A stretch of 64,000 bases of DNA from Populus alba. Its lineage: Eukaryota > Streptophyta > Magnoliopsida > Malpighiales > Salicaceae. Below the pieces are notes generated by a model that was not told the origin of the DNA, did not search any database, and worked only from the letters and a program-made list of their open reading frames with translations. Where the stretch lies: positions 5,800,985 to 5,864,984 of the forward strand of contig NC_133292.1 in the NCBI RefSeq assembly GCF_005239225.2. Reading direction: 5' to 3'. The translations under genes were made by a program, and so were the position numbers. Position 1 is the first letter of the stretch. Each line of letters opens with the position of its first letter. Positions 36,960-48,839 of this stretch are shown piece after piece.

Positions 36960-39733
36960 ATGAGTGGAGAAGGAAAAGTAGTTTGTGTAACAGGAGGGTC
37001 AGGCTACATTGCCTCATGGCTAGTCAAGCTCTTACTCCACCGTGGTTATACTGTCAAAGCCACTGTTCGTGACCCAAGTTAGTACCCTTATCTCTTTCTT
37101 TCTTTCCAGCTTAATTTCTTTGTTTCTTTCGAGATCAATATGCTTTTGTGATGATTTATATTCTGGTATTCTTCAACTTGTTCATAATTTTTTATTTAAT
37201 TCTCAGGCTATGGATTACAACATAATTAACTAAGTAATAGTTTGCTTCAACTAATAATGTATTGATGAATATTGAGGTTTTTTTGTCGGAATTCATGTCC
37301 TTAATCACTTTACTAATCCTGTTTATATGTGTTGTAGATGACCCAAAGAGAACTGAACACTTACTCAATCTAGATGGAGCTAAAGAAAGACTTCATTTAT
37401 TTAAAGCAAATTTAGTTGAAGAGGGGTCTTTTGATCCTGTAGTGGATGGATGTGAAAGCGTGTTTCACGTGGCTTCTCCAGTATTACTCGGGACAAATAT
37501 TGATCCACAGGTAATCTTTTAATGGTTTTTTTTCTACTCCCTAATCATCGACGTTACACCCAAATTGATACCATCGATGGCATAAATTATTCGATGATGA
37601 TATTCCACTTTGATTTGTCGTGCATGGCTTTTTGATTTTCGTTACTGTTTATATCAAATGTTTCCTTATGGTTTTTATATTCTCCATATTCCAGGCAGAT
37701 CTGATTGAACCTGCTGTAAAGGGAACCCTAAACGTTCTCAAGTCATGTGCCAAATTTCCTTCTGTCAAGAGAGTGATTCTAACATCTTCCATGGCTTCGG
37801 TTGCTTTCAGTGGAAAACCATTGACCCCTGACGTGGTAGTGGATGAGACTTGGTTTTCAGATTCTGCGTTTTGTGTATCAAATAAGGTGTGCCTCTTTCT
37901 GCTTTATCAGTTCAGGTTTTCTATTTAATATATCGGTGATTTTACTTGATGATTTTATATGTATGAAAGAATCAGCTGTGTCACACTGGCTGGCTAATTA
38001 ACATGTGAGAAGCGAGCTAGCTCCGAATCTGTTTAGCCTGCTTTGGTACATGGCTATTGGGCAATGTTCAGGGAGTTTGTCCTTAAACATTTTCCTTAAT
38101 TATGACAATCTGTTTTTGGTTTTCCAGCTTTGGTATATGGCTTCAAAGACTTTAGCTGAGGAGGCTGCTTGGAAATTTGCAAAAGAAAAAGGAATTGACA
38201 TGGTTACAATTAATCCAGGCTTTGTAATTGGTCCTCTCTTACAGCTAACTCTTAAATCCACCGCTGAGCTGTTTCTGGACCACATAAATGGTATGCTTAA
38301 CTTGTCTTATGTTACCTGTTTTCCTTTCAAGTTCATAAATACCTCGAGCAACCTTTAAGAAATACGAGTTTATACTTGCCTAGTGCAAAGATTCAATAAA
38401 CAAAAATACTAGCCTAATCCTTGCATCCATAGGCTAAAACATTCCAATATTGACTCAAATTTGTTACCTTCTATATCAGACCTTGTATTCCTCATGTTTT
38501 ATCCAACTTTAACTTGGAGTTACGTTTCTTAAACTTCTAATTTGTAAGGATATGGCCCTATGGGTGCTGTGCATGCAAAAATGCAAGGAAAATCTCCTCA
38601 GGAAAAAAGTTGGACAGAGATCTGTAGGGGACATAACTACAGAAGTTCACGTGTCATGAAATTGCTCGTTGGTAATGCTAGCTTTTGGTTCCCTTACTGA
38701 AAAATCTGTTACTGAATTATAATATCATGAAATCTAGGATGTAAAGGAACTCCTTCATAACATAGGGTGTATTTGAAGATAACTTCAAGGTAGAGGCAGA
38801 TAGTTGCCGCATAAATACATAGTTTCACATCAATATATCAAGCAAGGATGTATTACTCACAATATGTAAAATGTCCAATGGAAATTAGAATCTTACAGTT
38901 CTTAGATGACCTGTTTAAAATGGTTTGAGTGGCATGCTTTAAGCTTCTTTAGGATTAAAAATGATAATTGGCCAAATTATCAAGAAGCAGATTATTCAAT
39001 GTGCATGATGTCTTTTGATTTGAGAAATTGAGTTTTTTTGTGTGCAGGAGGAGCACCAGGATTGCCAAGTGAAATTTATAGATTTGTTGATGTGAGAGAT
39101 GTTGCTTATGCACACATTCAAGCACTTGAAATACCTTCAGCCAGTGGTAGATATTGTGTAGTTGGAAGAGTTACGCACTTCTCTGATGCAGTGAAGATTG
39201 CGCATGAACTATACCCTACTTTGCCCCTTCCTGAAAAGTAAGTTACTGTTATTTCCATTGTGGTGAATGCCATTCACATAGGCCCCATTGATCATAAATC
39301 AGTCAACATACAATTTTGATAAGAGAATATTGAGCTAATTAGTTGTCAGCGTTATCGGGTTGTTGGCTGTTGGAGATCACAATCCAGATAGGTAAAAATA
39401 CGTGCTTGATCATTGGAGGAGATGATAATAGAGGGAAGTGTCTGAAGCTTTTCTTAATTACGATGTAGTATAGAAGAATTATTTTGAATCAAATCATGAG
39501 CGTTCTTTAAAAGCATGCTGGTATTGATAGCAACATCTCATTCCCGGATAAATCAGACAATTCTGAGGAGAACACTATTTCTTTACAGATGTGCAGATGA
39601 TAAGCCTTCTCCATTGAATTACGAGGTATCAAAAGCGAAAGCAAAAACTCTGGGTCTTGACTTCACTCCTCTGGAGGTGAGCGTGAAGGACACCATTGAA
39701 AGTTTGAAGGAGAAGGGCTTCCTTAATGTCTGA
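36960..39733 (+). CDS. SDR copy B: CCR-like / phenylacetaldehyde reductase-like enzyme
   Basis: Predicted cytosolic NADPH-dependent reductase of the SDR108E group (with dihydroflavonol and cinnamoyl-CoA reductases), probably acting on aromatic aldehydes. Six exons, 36960-37077, 37338-37510, 37695-37886, 38128-38290, 39048-39237 and 39589-39733, give 326 residues with intron phases 1,0,0,1,2. Seen in the product: N-terminal dinucleotide motif [17 protein letters not shown]-selecting [13 protein letters not shown], the catalytic Ser in LTSSMASV, Tyr and Lys in WYMASKT, and [10 protein letters not shown]. The CCR signature NWYCYGK is absent, so it is not a lignin-type CCR; it resembles the group of tomato PAR and Arabidopsis At5g19440 (from memory). 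No targeting signal is seen. Its 3' UTR carries AATAAA at 39851. It is intact, while its twin A is broken. Confidence 0.9.
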
Positions 39734-40672
39734 GGTTGCTGGCTACTGAAGACGTTGTGATCCAGCTGATAAAGGAAAGCAAATGATTTGCAATGATATG
39801 CTGCTGCTAGGAGTCCATGTTGTTGGAAAATGGGATACGCTTTTTATATGAATAAAGTTTGTATATTGACACTTGGCATAAGGCTTCCGAGCTTGGTTGT
39901 TGAATGGAGTAATTCTTGTACTTGAAAAGATTTGATTCATATAATTTGGTTTCTTGACAGAAGCTCCCTCCCACATGGTAGATTTACGGCTTGCTCAGTA
40001 GATATTCACAGTACCAATGTATAATTACCAGTGTGAACTTTCATCAAATATGTATAACAGAAGTTCACAGAGGAAGCTGTAAATTCAACCAAGATATTTG
40101 CAATCCAAGAGAAACAAAATACCTTGAATATATAGCTATCTGGAAAAGAGTTGATGGCAGATGAGAAGATGACAAGCTTTTTTGCCAAACAACTAGGTGT
40201 CAAAGGAGAAAGCAAAAACTCACAATTATCCAGCAGTTTACCTTTCATAAATCCAAGCGAGACAATAAATAAATAAAAAATGTTGCTGCAGCATTTCAAA
40301 AACACAACCAGTATTTTTAAAAATTATTGCCAACACACACGTCCATTTCCGGTTGCAAGCAAAAACAGATAAATAGGCAATGCCTTTTATGATCGGTAAA
40401 TGTATAAAAATTCATTAATCATATTTTGAAAATCCAAATTAATAAAATAGAAACAAAAAGTGTCAAGCTAATGTTTAAAAGAAAGAATAACATGTTTGAC
40501 GATATTGACAACCAAAATTTCGAAGGACAGGTAAGGACTCTTTACTACAGTATTCTAAGCCAACGACATGTCATTTTCGTGAGTTTTCTTGTGATAAACC
40601 GTCAACGGTCACATAGCGTTGTAGATTCTTCACTCTATACAGGTAGCTGACAAATAATCAGATAGAGAGAAA
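39734..40672. other. 3' UTR of copy B and promoter region of copy C
   Basis: 39734 to about 40100 parallels the copy A 3' region. The remainder is spacer with no supported gene. The copy C leader ends gatagagagaaa before the start codon. Confidence 0.6.
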
Positions 40673-43600
40673 ATGAGTGGAGAAGGGAAGGTGGTGAGTG
40701 TAACTGGAGCATCTGGTTACATTGCTTCATGGCTTGTCAAGTTGTTGCTTGAACGTGGGTACACAGTCAAAGCCTCAGTCCGTGACCCAAGTCAGTCGTA
40801 CTAACTCAATCTCTTTACACTTATAACTTCTCTCTTTAACTTCCATTTTTATGTGATACGCGATTCTGGGTCCTGTTTTTAAGTTGATTTTACTCTCAAA
40901 GTTTTGATCTTTTTTATTGATTCAATGATTATTTGGGTTCTTGAAATTCTGGGAAGGCGTGTTGTTTTTTAGAGTGTATGATGTTGGCTAAATTTTAACC
41001 TTGGTAGAATTTAAAGAAAGCAGTCTTAAGGTGGTTTAGTTACCTTTGAATAACTTTGTTAGTTAGTAATTACAAATCTTAATTCGAGCAGTTTTAATTG
41101 ATGGTTGAGTTTGTGTCGGGATGTAGAGTTTTGAATTCCAAAAGGTTTTAGTGAGTCAATCCAATTAGTTCAATTGGTGAGAATGTTTCAATAATAAGAT
41201 GTTATTCGATGTGGTCAACGTTAGATCCATCCGAGAAACTTCAAGTGTCATTTTGGCAATTAGGCTCTGCATTTCTGGAAAAACAGAGTTTTTTGTTCTA
41301 TGGAAAGACAGTAACAATTTCTCCTTTTGAGACACTGGTTCCTACTTATTTCTTCCTTTTGCTGCTTTCTGTTTCATAGATGATGCAAAGAAAACTGAAC
41401 ACTTGCTTGCACTCGATGGAGCTAAGGAAAGACTGCAGTTGTTCAAAGCAGACTTACTGGATGAAGGATCTTTTGATCCTGTGGTTGAGGGATGTGAATG
41501 CGTTTTCCATACTGCATCCCCATTTTATTTCACTGTCAATGATCCTCAGGTGCTTTCCTGTATATATTCCTTTGTACCAGTATAAATTTATTTTCAAATT
41601 TTACCGTTACTTTGGTTGAGTTTTTACTTTCAGATATCAAATTGCAACCAGTAATGTCAATTTTTACATGCTTGAGTTCGTATGTTTTTGGAAGTAGTCA
41701 TATTTTCCCACGCATTTGTTTATCCATCTTGCTGCCTTTTTTTCTGGCTGCACCACATTTGCATGATAATCTCTGTTATACCATTCAGCATTGAAAGAGC
41801 CAGCATTTCGACTTTGAGTATATTTCCACTTTCTCAATGATTCAAAGAAACCCAATAATTTTCTGGATATTTTCTTTTTCTTTCTGCTCTTTTTTTTCTT
41901 CTTTTCAGGCAGAACTTGTTGACCCTGCATTGAAGGGAACAGTTAATGTTCTTAGGTCATGCACTAAAATTCCTTCTATCAAAAGAGTTGTCATAACATC
42001 ATCCATGGCAGCAGTTGTATTCAATGGGAAATCTCTTGCACCCGATGTAGTAGTTGATGAGACATGGTTTTCAGATTCAGATTTTTGTGAGAAATCAAAG
42101 GTACATCAATGGCTAATTTCTAATAGAATACTATCTCCTTTGAAAGCAATTTTTATATCATGGCACAGGAGGATTTAGCTGGCAATATAACAAAAGTCAT
42201 TTGTCTATTCTTCTTCTCCTTTTTGTTTTTTCCCTGTTTTTTGCATGTATGAATTGGAGCAACGGACATATCCTGTATTGATTTGAGAACTCCCCTTCTT
42301 GTTCATTCCCTTTTAATTTTGTTGTTCGGCTATTGTTCTTTTGTTCTTCATACTCTGTGGAAGTTTCTTTCAGCTGTTCATTCCTTGCAATCATTAAATT
42401 AATTACAAAAAAGCAAAGTTTCACTTTTTCAATGCGGCTTGTTTAATGAGATGCAGATTAGGACATCTGGACATGCCTCTTTTTTTTTTCTCGTGAAACA
42501 TAAGACTATCAAAACTTTGATAGCTGGATTGTCACGTCTAAGGAAAATATATTTTTATTATTATGTTTTTGATATAAATAATGATGCTCTTTTGTTTGGA
42601 CTGGAGTGGCATAGAATCTCATATTTGCTAAAATTATATACTTCACTTTAATGCAGACCATAAACCTTTTACATCATTTATTTACCTTTTGTTTGCTTTC
42701 TTAACAGCTATGGTACCATCTTTCAAAAACATTAGCAGAAGAAGCTGCTTGGAAGTTCACTAAAGAGAATGGAATTGACATGGTCACTTTAAATCCAGGG
42801 TTGGTGATCGGCCCTCTCTTGCAGCCAACACTTAATCAAAGTGCAGAGTCGGTTCTTGACCTTATAAATGGTACTTCTCATCTAGTGCAAAGCTATAAAT
42901 TTTACTTACCTTCCATATGAAATTCATACTTTCTCTAGGTTATTGCTGACTTCTGCTTTGGCTAATTTTTAATTGCTCTTGCACAAATAACAAGTAAAAG
43001 TGATAATAATCACTGTGGAATAGCTATCCACAATTAACAGCAACAAAAACCAACTTGTTAGTGGAGTTTCCTTTTGATCTTATGCATGGAATTTCCTTCA
43101 TTAGGTATTGGAATGGCAGATCTTATCTCCCATTCATTTTTATTTTCATGTAGCTATTACCAGTTCTCATAAATCTGAAGAAATTGACTGGATCTTGATA
43201 CCAATTAGTGAATTGGGACTATTTAACAGGTTTTCTTATTTTATTTGGTTTGGAGTCTATAAATAAGCACTGGACCCTGCCTACACATTAACAAAAATAT
43301 CGAATATTGATTATTTGAATAAATTGAGTTCTCTCTGAGAGAGTACTTCTCTTGATTTTTGTTCTTATTAGTGTATTGTTTATGGTGGGATTCAAGCTTG
43401 ACACCTCCCCTCTCTTTCTTTGCAAGTGTACCACTTAGTTTCCAACACCATTTGTCCTTGCAACTTTTCTGTAGAAGGTTTATATGCATGATTAGATTAC
43501 GTTAGATGTGTTGACTGTAGAAATTCACATGGGTACATGTCCATAAAGGCTTTCACGCTTTTGTAAGGTTCTAATGTGTATGTCCTTGTGTGGAACTTAA

Positions 43601-45177
43601 TGGTGCAGGTTAGAGAACATAATTAGCACCTAAACTCAATCGTGTAAATCTTATTGGTATCCTTCCACCTTCTTAATTGAACCTGTCAACTCTGCATTTT
43701 CCACATGATAAATTCTCATACAAACTTGTAAAATTTGTTCTCACAAACTTTTTCTTGTGGGCTAGTATCTTAAATGTCTTTGAATTTCAATTACAATTTT
43801 TGACATTTGGAATGATCTGTTTTCACTTACTATAACATGTACAATCTTGGCACTGCATGTAGTCTTCTTATTATATTATTCCCATTGTCCTCATTGCAGA
43901 ATTTTTATGACAAAGTACCATTAGAACTACCAGAATTGATTTTAGAAATTGTGAGTGTAATGAGAGAGATAACCTGCACGGGCTAATTACCCATTATTAG
44001 GTAGTTTCTTGTATCGAACCCCATGGACATTTAGATTCCATAATTCTTCTAACTAGCAAGTCTGTACCTCACATATATTATTCTTTTATGCAAGCAATTA
44101 TACCTGATGCAAGCAATTGAGATTATTTCATGCAGGGGCAAAAAGCTATCCAAATACAACGTATAGATGGGTAGATGTTAGAGATGTTGCCAATGCACAT
44201 ATCTATGCCTTGGAGAATCCTTCAGCTAATGGGCGATACTGTTTAGTAGGGACTGTTATACACTCTTCTGAGGCTGTGAAGATTTTAAGCAAGCTTTACC
44301 CTGATCTCACTATTCCGAAACAGTAAGTTTCTTAGATGTATGGCATGCAGTGCACTTCTTTTCCTCTTCAATAGAGACAGCTGAGTTTCGTTTCTAATTC
44401 TCAGATTTTTAGGCGATTAAAAAATAATGTTGTTTCATTAGCTTTTGTTTTATGCCAGTTGTACCTTGGCATTGAAATGCTGTTATTTCCCTTTATGACA
44501 TATGCATCGCAGGAACTTTTGGGAGATCTAGAGTGCCTATGAAATTTGTGGTCTACACAACAAAAAATATAAAATTAATGAATTCTTATGATGCCAGAAC
44601 TGATTTCCATGAAGAAGAATTACTTAAAAAAATATATGTTCATCATCAAGGGTCTGATGTTCTGATTACTCTTCTGTACCTGCATCTGACTAGAGGGATT
44701 CTGAATAATCATCTGTGGAAATCTTTACCTTCCATGCACTAAGTTACAGTCTTGCAGTTTGAACTGTTATGTACGAAGGAATTCCTTGTGGAAAATGATT
44801 GAAAGTTCTGAGATTTGTTGCATATGCTGTGGTTAAAACTCAAACACGTTAATTTCTTCTCTGATTGTCTAAATACTGATTAGCTTTTTTTAGACGGTAT
44901 TTAGGATCCATATTTGAAATCCACTGAATTTAACTCATTGATCTGTCTCTAATTTGCAAAGATGCTGCCACTGCCTTGTAATGGATTCTGGAATTTTTTT
45001 TAAAATCGTTTTGCATGTTTGTTTAATGGCAGGTGTGCAGATGATAAGCCTCCCATGCCAAAATATCAGGTATCCAAAGAGAGAGCAGCAAGTCTGGGTG
45101 TCAAGTATACTCCTCTTGAGGAAAGTCTAAAGGATACTATCGAAAGCTTGAAGGAGAAGAACTTTGTTAGCTTCTGA
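40673..45177 (+). CDS. SDR copy C: CCR-like / phenylacetaldehyde reductase-like enzyme
   Basis: Six exons, 40673-40790, 41380-41549, 41909-42100, 42708-42870, 44136-44322 and 45033-45177, give 324 residues with the same phases as copy B. Motifs seen: [13 protein letters not shown] (dinucleotide binding), [24 protein letters not shown] (catalytic Ser), [14 protein letters not shown] (catalytic Tyr and Lys), and [15 protein letters not shown]. The C terminus [15 protein letters not shown] matches the family's usual end. It keeps the GAS form of the glycine motif and the WY-x-LSK form that I recall from At5g19440-type proteins, so it may be closest to the ancestral copy. Introns are much longer than in the other copies (intron 4 about 1.3 kb) and share no obvious similarity with them. 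No defects are seen. The substrate is unknown; aromatic aldehydes are an inference from the family. Confidence 0.92.
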
Positions 45178-46421
45178 CTCTAATTATCTACTTGCAAGTC
45201 AGACAAATGGAAGTAAAATTCCACCCTAAAACTGATTGTTATTAATCTCATTTTTCACTATTGTGATTTGTCCTGGAGGTCTCCATCCTGAAAAGTTTAG
45301 GACGCAACCGGTGTAAAAAAAAATAAAAACAAAAGAAACTGAAGTCAGCAAATAAGTTGATTCCAGTATTTGGTTTGCATGTGTGCTAAATAAATATGTA
45401 TATCGTGATATGCAGATTGACCTTGAAATATTGAAATGGTTGCTTGTCCTGGGGAGCTTCCTGAAAATGTTCATGATTTTGTGTTCCTGAATCTATTAGA
45501 ACACAGTCAATGGAGTTGCTGTTTGAGAAACTGCATTACTTGGGTTCCTATATAGGTCTGAATGCACCAGGGACAGATTTGTCCTTTTTATCTTCTCCCA
45601 CACCCAGGCCTCCCTCTTCACATGATGGCTCAGGTAGGTCTAAACACCCATTGGTACTGGGAGGGAATTTTGATTTGCTAAGAAAGACATCTGATGTGTA
45701 GGGAAGATAGACACGATATTAGATTGCAGTGTTGAACTTTGAAGCTAGAGTTTTATACTTATTTGGGCTAGTACATTATAATTAGACCCAATTTCATTTG
45801 ATTAATATGGATCAAGTATTAAACCTGGGTTAATCTAAAACAGCTTCTGTAAAGAATCTAGTCTTTTAACTATAAATGTATACATTAGCAACAAAGTCTA
45901 TCCCCTACACACCATGAATTCATCAAAATGTGTTTCTTGCTCCTGAGTCTCATCCCGCCACTTGAACGTCTCACGTTCCAAGCAATTATGATTTTTTTAT
46001 TAATCTCAAATAGTATATCATTTGACAATTTGAATTTTTAGAGAAAGACTTGTATGGCAGGAGTTGAGAGAACCATTAGACTTTTTAAATAGACAATGGT
46101 GAACTAGAGTTAAGGAATCAAGCCATTGGTTTTCAAATATTTAGGACCAAGTTACAGTTGCATTCAGCACTTTAGGGCTAAATAATAACTTACTTTTTAC
46201 ACATGATTGGCTCAATCATTGCTGACGCAGACAGCCCAACTGCCAGTGTCACTTTTGCACACATGTATAAACTAATTACCATAACACGGTCCAAAACGTT
46301 AATTTCAGTTACTCTGCAAGTCTCAGACCATCGTAAATATCTCTATATTTTCCCCTTTTTGACAGAAACTCTTTGATCCAACTCTTCTCTGTCTGTTTTC
46401 TCTGGACTCACACTCTCACTG
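45178..46421. other. Spacer between copies C and D
   Basis: The 3' UTR of copy C is followed by AT-rich spacer. Short open frames at 45226 (minus) and 45510 (plus) have no family resemblance. No other gene is supported. Confidence 0.5.
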
Positions 46422-47925
46422 ATGACGAGTGGAGAAGGAAAAGTGGTGTGTGTCACTGGAGGGTCTGGATACATAGTCATGGCTTGTCAAGTTCTTACTC
46501 AAGCGGGGTTATGTTGTCAAAGCCACCGTTCGTGACCCGGGTAAGTGATTTTCTCTTTATTTGTAGCTGGCTTCGTTTCTTTTCAGTTCATTATAATCTA
46601 CTTGTCTTTTGTGCATGATCTTCATGTTTCAGATTCTGGGTCTGATTCTTTTGTTTCCCACAACATATCGGTGTATAATTTTAACTTATACTGTTGATTT
46701 CTACTGAGGGTTTTGTTGAAATTTTCTTTTAGTCTACCCATTTTGTTTATACATGTACGTGTCATAGATGACCCGGAAAAAACAGAACATTTACTTGCAC
46801 TTGCTGGAGCAAAAGAAAGACTACACTTGTTTAAAGCAAATTTGGTCGAAGAGGGGTCTTTTGATCCTGTAATTGATGGATGTGATGGTGTCTTTCATAT
46901 GGCTTCTCCTGTATTTTTTTTGCAACAAATGATCCACAGGTAATCTTGTTCATGTCGAATTTCGACTCCACTTGTTTCGCCTTTTCACAATATCCAAGTT
47001 ATTTAAACTCAGCTTGATACCAGATGACATTAATACTAATTGATAGAACCTCTATTGTGAAGTAGAATGCTGTTACCTTTGGTTTCTATATGCTCCATAT
47101 TTCAGCCAGACTTGATTGAACCTGCAGTAAAGGGAACACTAAATGTTCTCTCAAGTCATGTACAAAATTCCCTTCTGTCAAGAGAGTGATTCTTTCATCT
47201 TCCATGGCATCTGTTTTTTTTTCAATGGAAAACCTTTGACCCCTGATGTGATTGTGGATGAGACTTGGTTCTCGGACCCTGCTTGTTATGAGTCCAAGAA
47301 GGTGAATCCGGTTGGCTACAACCTGCCTTGCCATGTGAGGTTTTGAGTGTAAGCTACCAGTGTCCTCTCAAGTTGGTAAATATATCCAAAAACCTTGCAT
47401 AAAGATGAATCTAGTATATGACTCCACTGCTGCAAGAACAGGTCTAATCGTATTATGAATGAGCTGGAACGTGCTATTACAATAGGAACATGAACCGAGT
47501 AACTCTTGCATAAGACCTTGCAAACATTCTGTTCTATACAGACCTTTCACTTCTGCTTGAAGTTCCAAGTCTTTGATTTTACATGATAGGGATGCTTGAA
47601 GTTCCACAGTAACTCTTGGATTGAGTCCATTTTCTCTTAAGACATCAAGTCCTTCATTTCTAGTTTCTTAATCTTGATTTAGATTTGAGGGTGTCATTCC
47701 TGAGAAATTCCTGGGTGTCCTTTTCTGGAAAAAAAAAGTAAAGGATTTAAACCGACTCCTTAATAACCTCTGGTGCATTTAGCAGAGCATGAACACACAG
47801 GTTTACATCAATACACAGGTTTCTCACTTTGTCGGAATAATGGAAGGAAGAGTTCCGCATGTTGTCTTTCATTACAGATGAGAAGATGAAAAGCCCTTTC
47901 CATTGAGATATTTCAAGAGAATGAT
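46422..47925 (+). pseudogene. SDR copy D: truncated, frameshifted CCR-like pseudogene
   Basis: Exon equivalents 1-3 are present at 46422-46540, 46768-46939 and 47106-47301. Exon 1 lacks 2 nt (GGATACATAG-TCATGG), exon 2 has 2 extra nt in a T-run, and exon 3 has a net 4 extra nt, including a TC duplication (GTTCTCTCAAG) and an expanded T-run. Each shift breaks the frame. Exons 4 and 5 are missing. A decayed exon 6 start follows a splice-like attacag at 47878-47925 (compare the B exon opening ATGTGCAGATGATAAGCC). The surviving text ([36 protein letters not shown]) is nearer to A/B than to E/F. Between exon 3 and the exon 6 remnant lies about 500 bp of foreign sequence. This copy cannot make a functional enzyme. 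Confidence 0.88.
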
Positions 47926-48240
47926 TTTAGTTCAATACTTTAAGTTAATTAAATAAAATTTTAAATATGATTTATGCTATTTTTAAACGTGTTTTTTTAA
48001 ATGAAAATTCTTTAAATTTAAAATTTGTAAAAATTCATACTATTTTATGTTTAATTTTTTTACATAAATAAAAATAAAATTTAAATTTATAAGTGTTTTA
48101 TTATCAAAGTTTTAAATCATATACAAATTAAAAACTCATAGAAACTACTTGTTTCTTGTATCAGAGCTAAAAGGGTTTATTAATTAATGGATTGGATTCC
48201 CAAATTGCTAATGCATGGAGCCAAGGAGGGTCAAAATAAA
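47926..48240. other. AT-rich spacer between copy D and tRNA-Arg
   Basis: No gene is seen. The minus-strand T-run at 48233-48236 just below the tRNA is its likely Pol III terminator. Confidence 0.5.
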
Positions 48241-48314
48241 CGACCACAGTGGGAGTCGAACCCACGACCTTTTGATCCGAAGTCAAACGCGCTAATCCAC
48301 TGCGCTATGCGGTC
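48241..48314 (-). tRNA. tRNA-Arg (anticodon UCG)
   Basis: The 74-nt gene reads on the minus strand. The acceptor arm is GACCGCA/TGTGGTC with discriminator G, the D-stem pairs are GCGC/GCGC, the anticodon arm is TTTGA-CTTCGGA-TCAAA with anticodon TCG, and the T arm is GTGGG-TTCGACT-CCCAC. Compared with the plant sequence I recall (TCTGA/TCAGA), one anticodon-stem C-G pair is replaced by T-A on both sides, a compensated change that supports a functional fold. There is no intron. Confidence 0.94.
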
Positions 48315-48839
48315 CTGACGTGGAGTTCACGCTTATATTAATTTAATAATTTAATATACGCAGCTGACACGATAGGAAAAATACAAAAAGAAATATATAT
48401 ATAGACACAACCTAACAGTCAAAACGAGCAAACCCATGTTCAGCACTACTTGTATCTAGCATCTGTGCATTTTTTTTCCCTAGATTTTTATGTATGGTTA
48501 TCAAATTGAGCTTGGAACTTGATACAAACCATAAATCATTTATTTATTTAATAAAACTTGAATGAGCTTAATATTTTTTTTCTTACAAAGTTGATATTCA
48601 TTATTGATGGGTAGTTGAGAGTGTAGGCAGGATGGAGAGCTTGTCTTTAGTACATGTCACGGCGAGCTTCAGCATTTATTGGAAGCAGATAGAGCAGAGA
48701 GCGTCGCCCTTTGTTTCTATCAGGGTGTTTGGTCCACCAACTTTACAAGAATAAGCTCCACCTATTACGTATCAACATCTTCTACTAAGGAATAAGCTCT
48801 CTTGTCAGTTACCGGGCAGTCGCCACTGCCACAGAGAGG
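48315..48839. other. Promoter region of copy E
   Basis: From about 48361 the sequence runs parallel to the promoter of copy F (from about 55331), with many small differences. No gene is seen. Confidence 0.6.

Noticed and set aside
44533..44742. Open frame between exons 5 and 6 of SDR copy C
   Set aside because: It lies inside intron 5, between good splice sites, with no similarity to the family.
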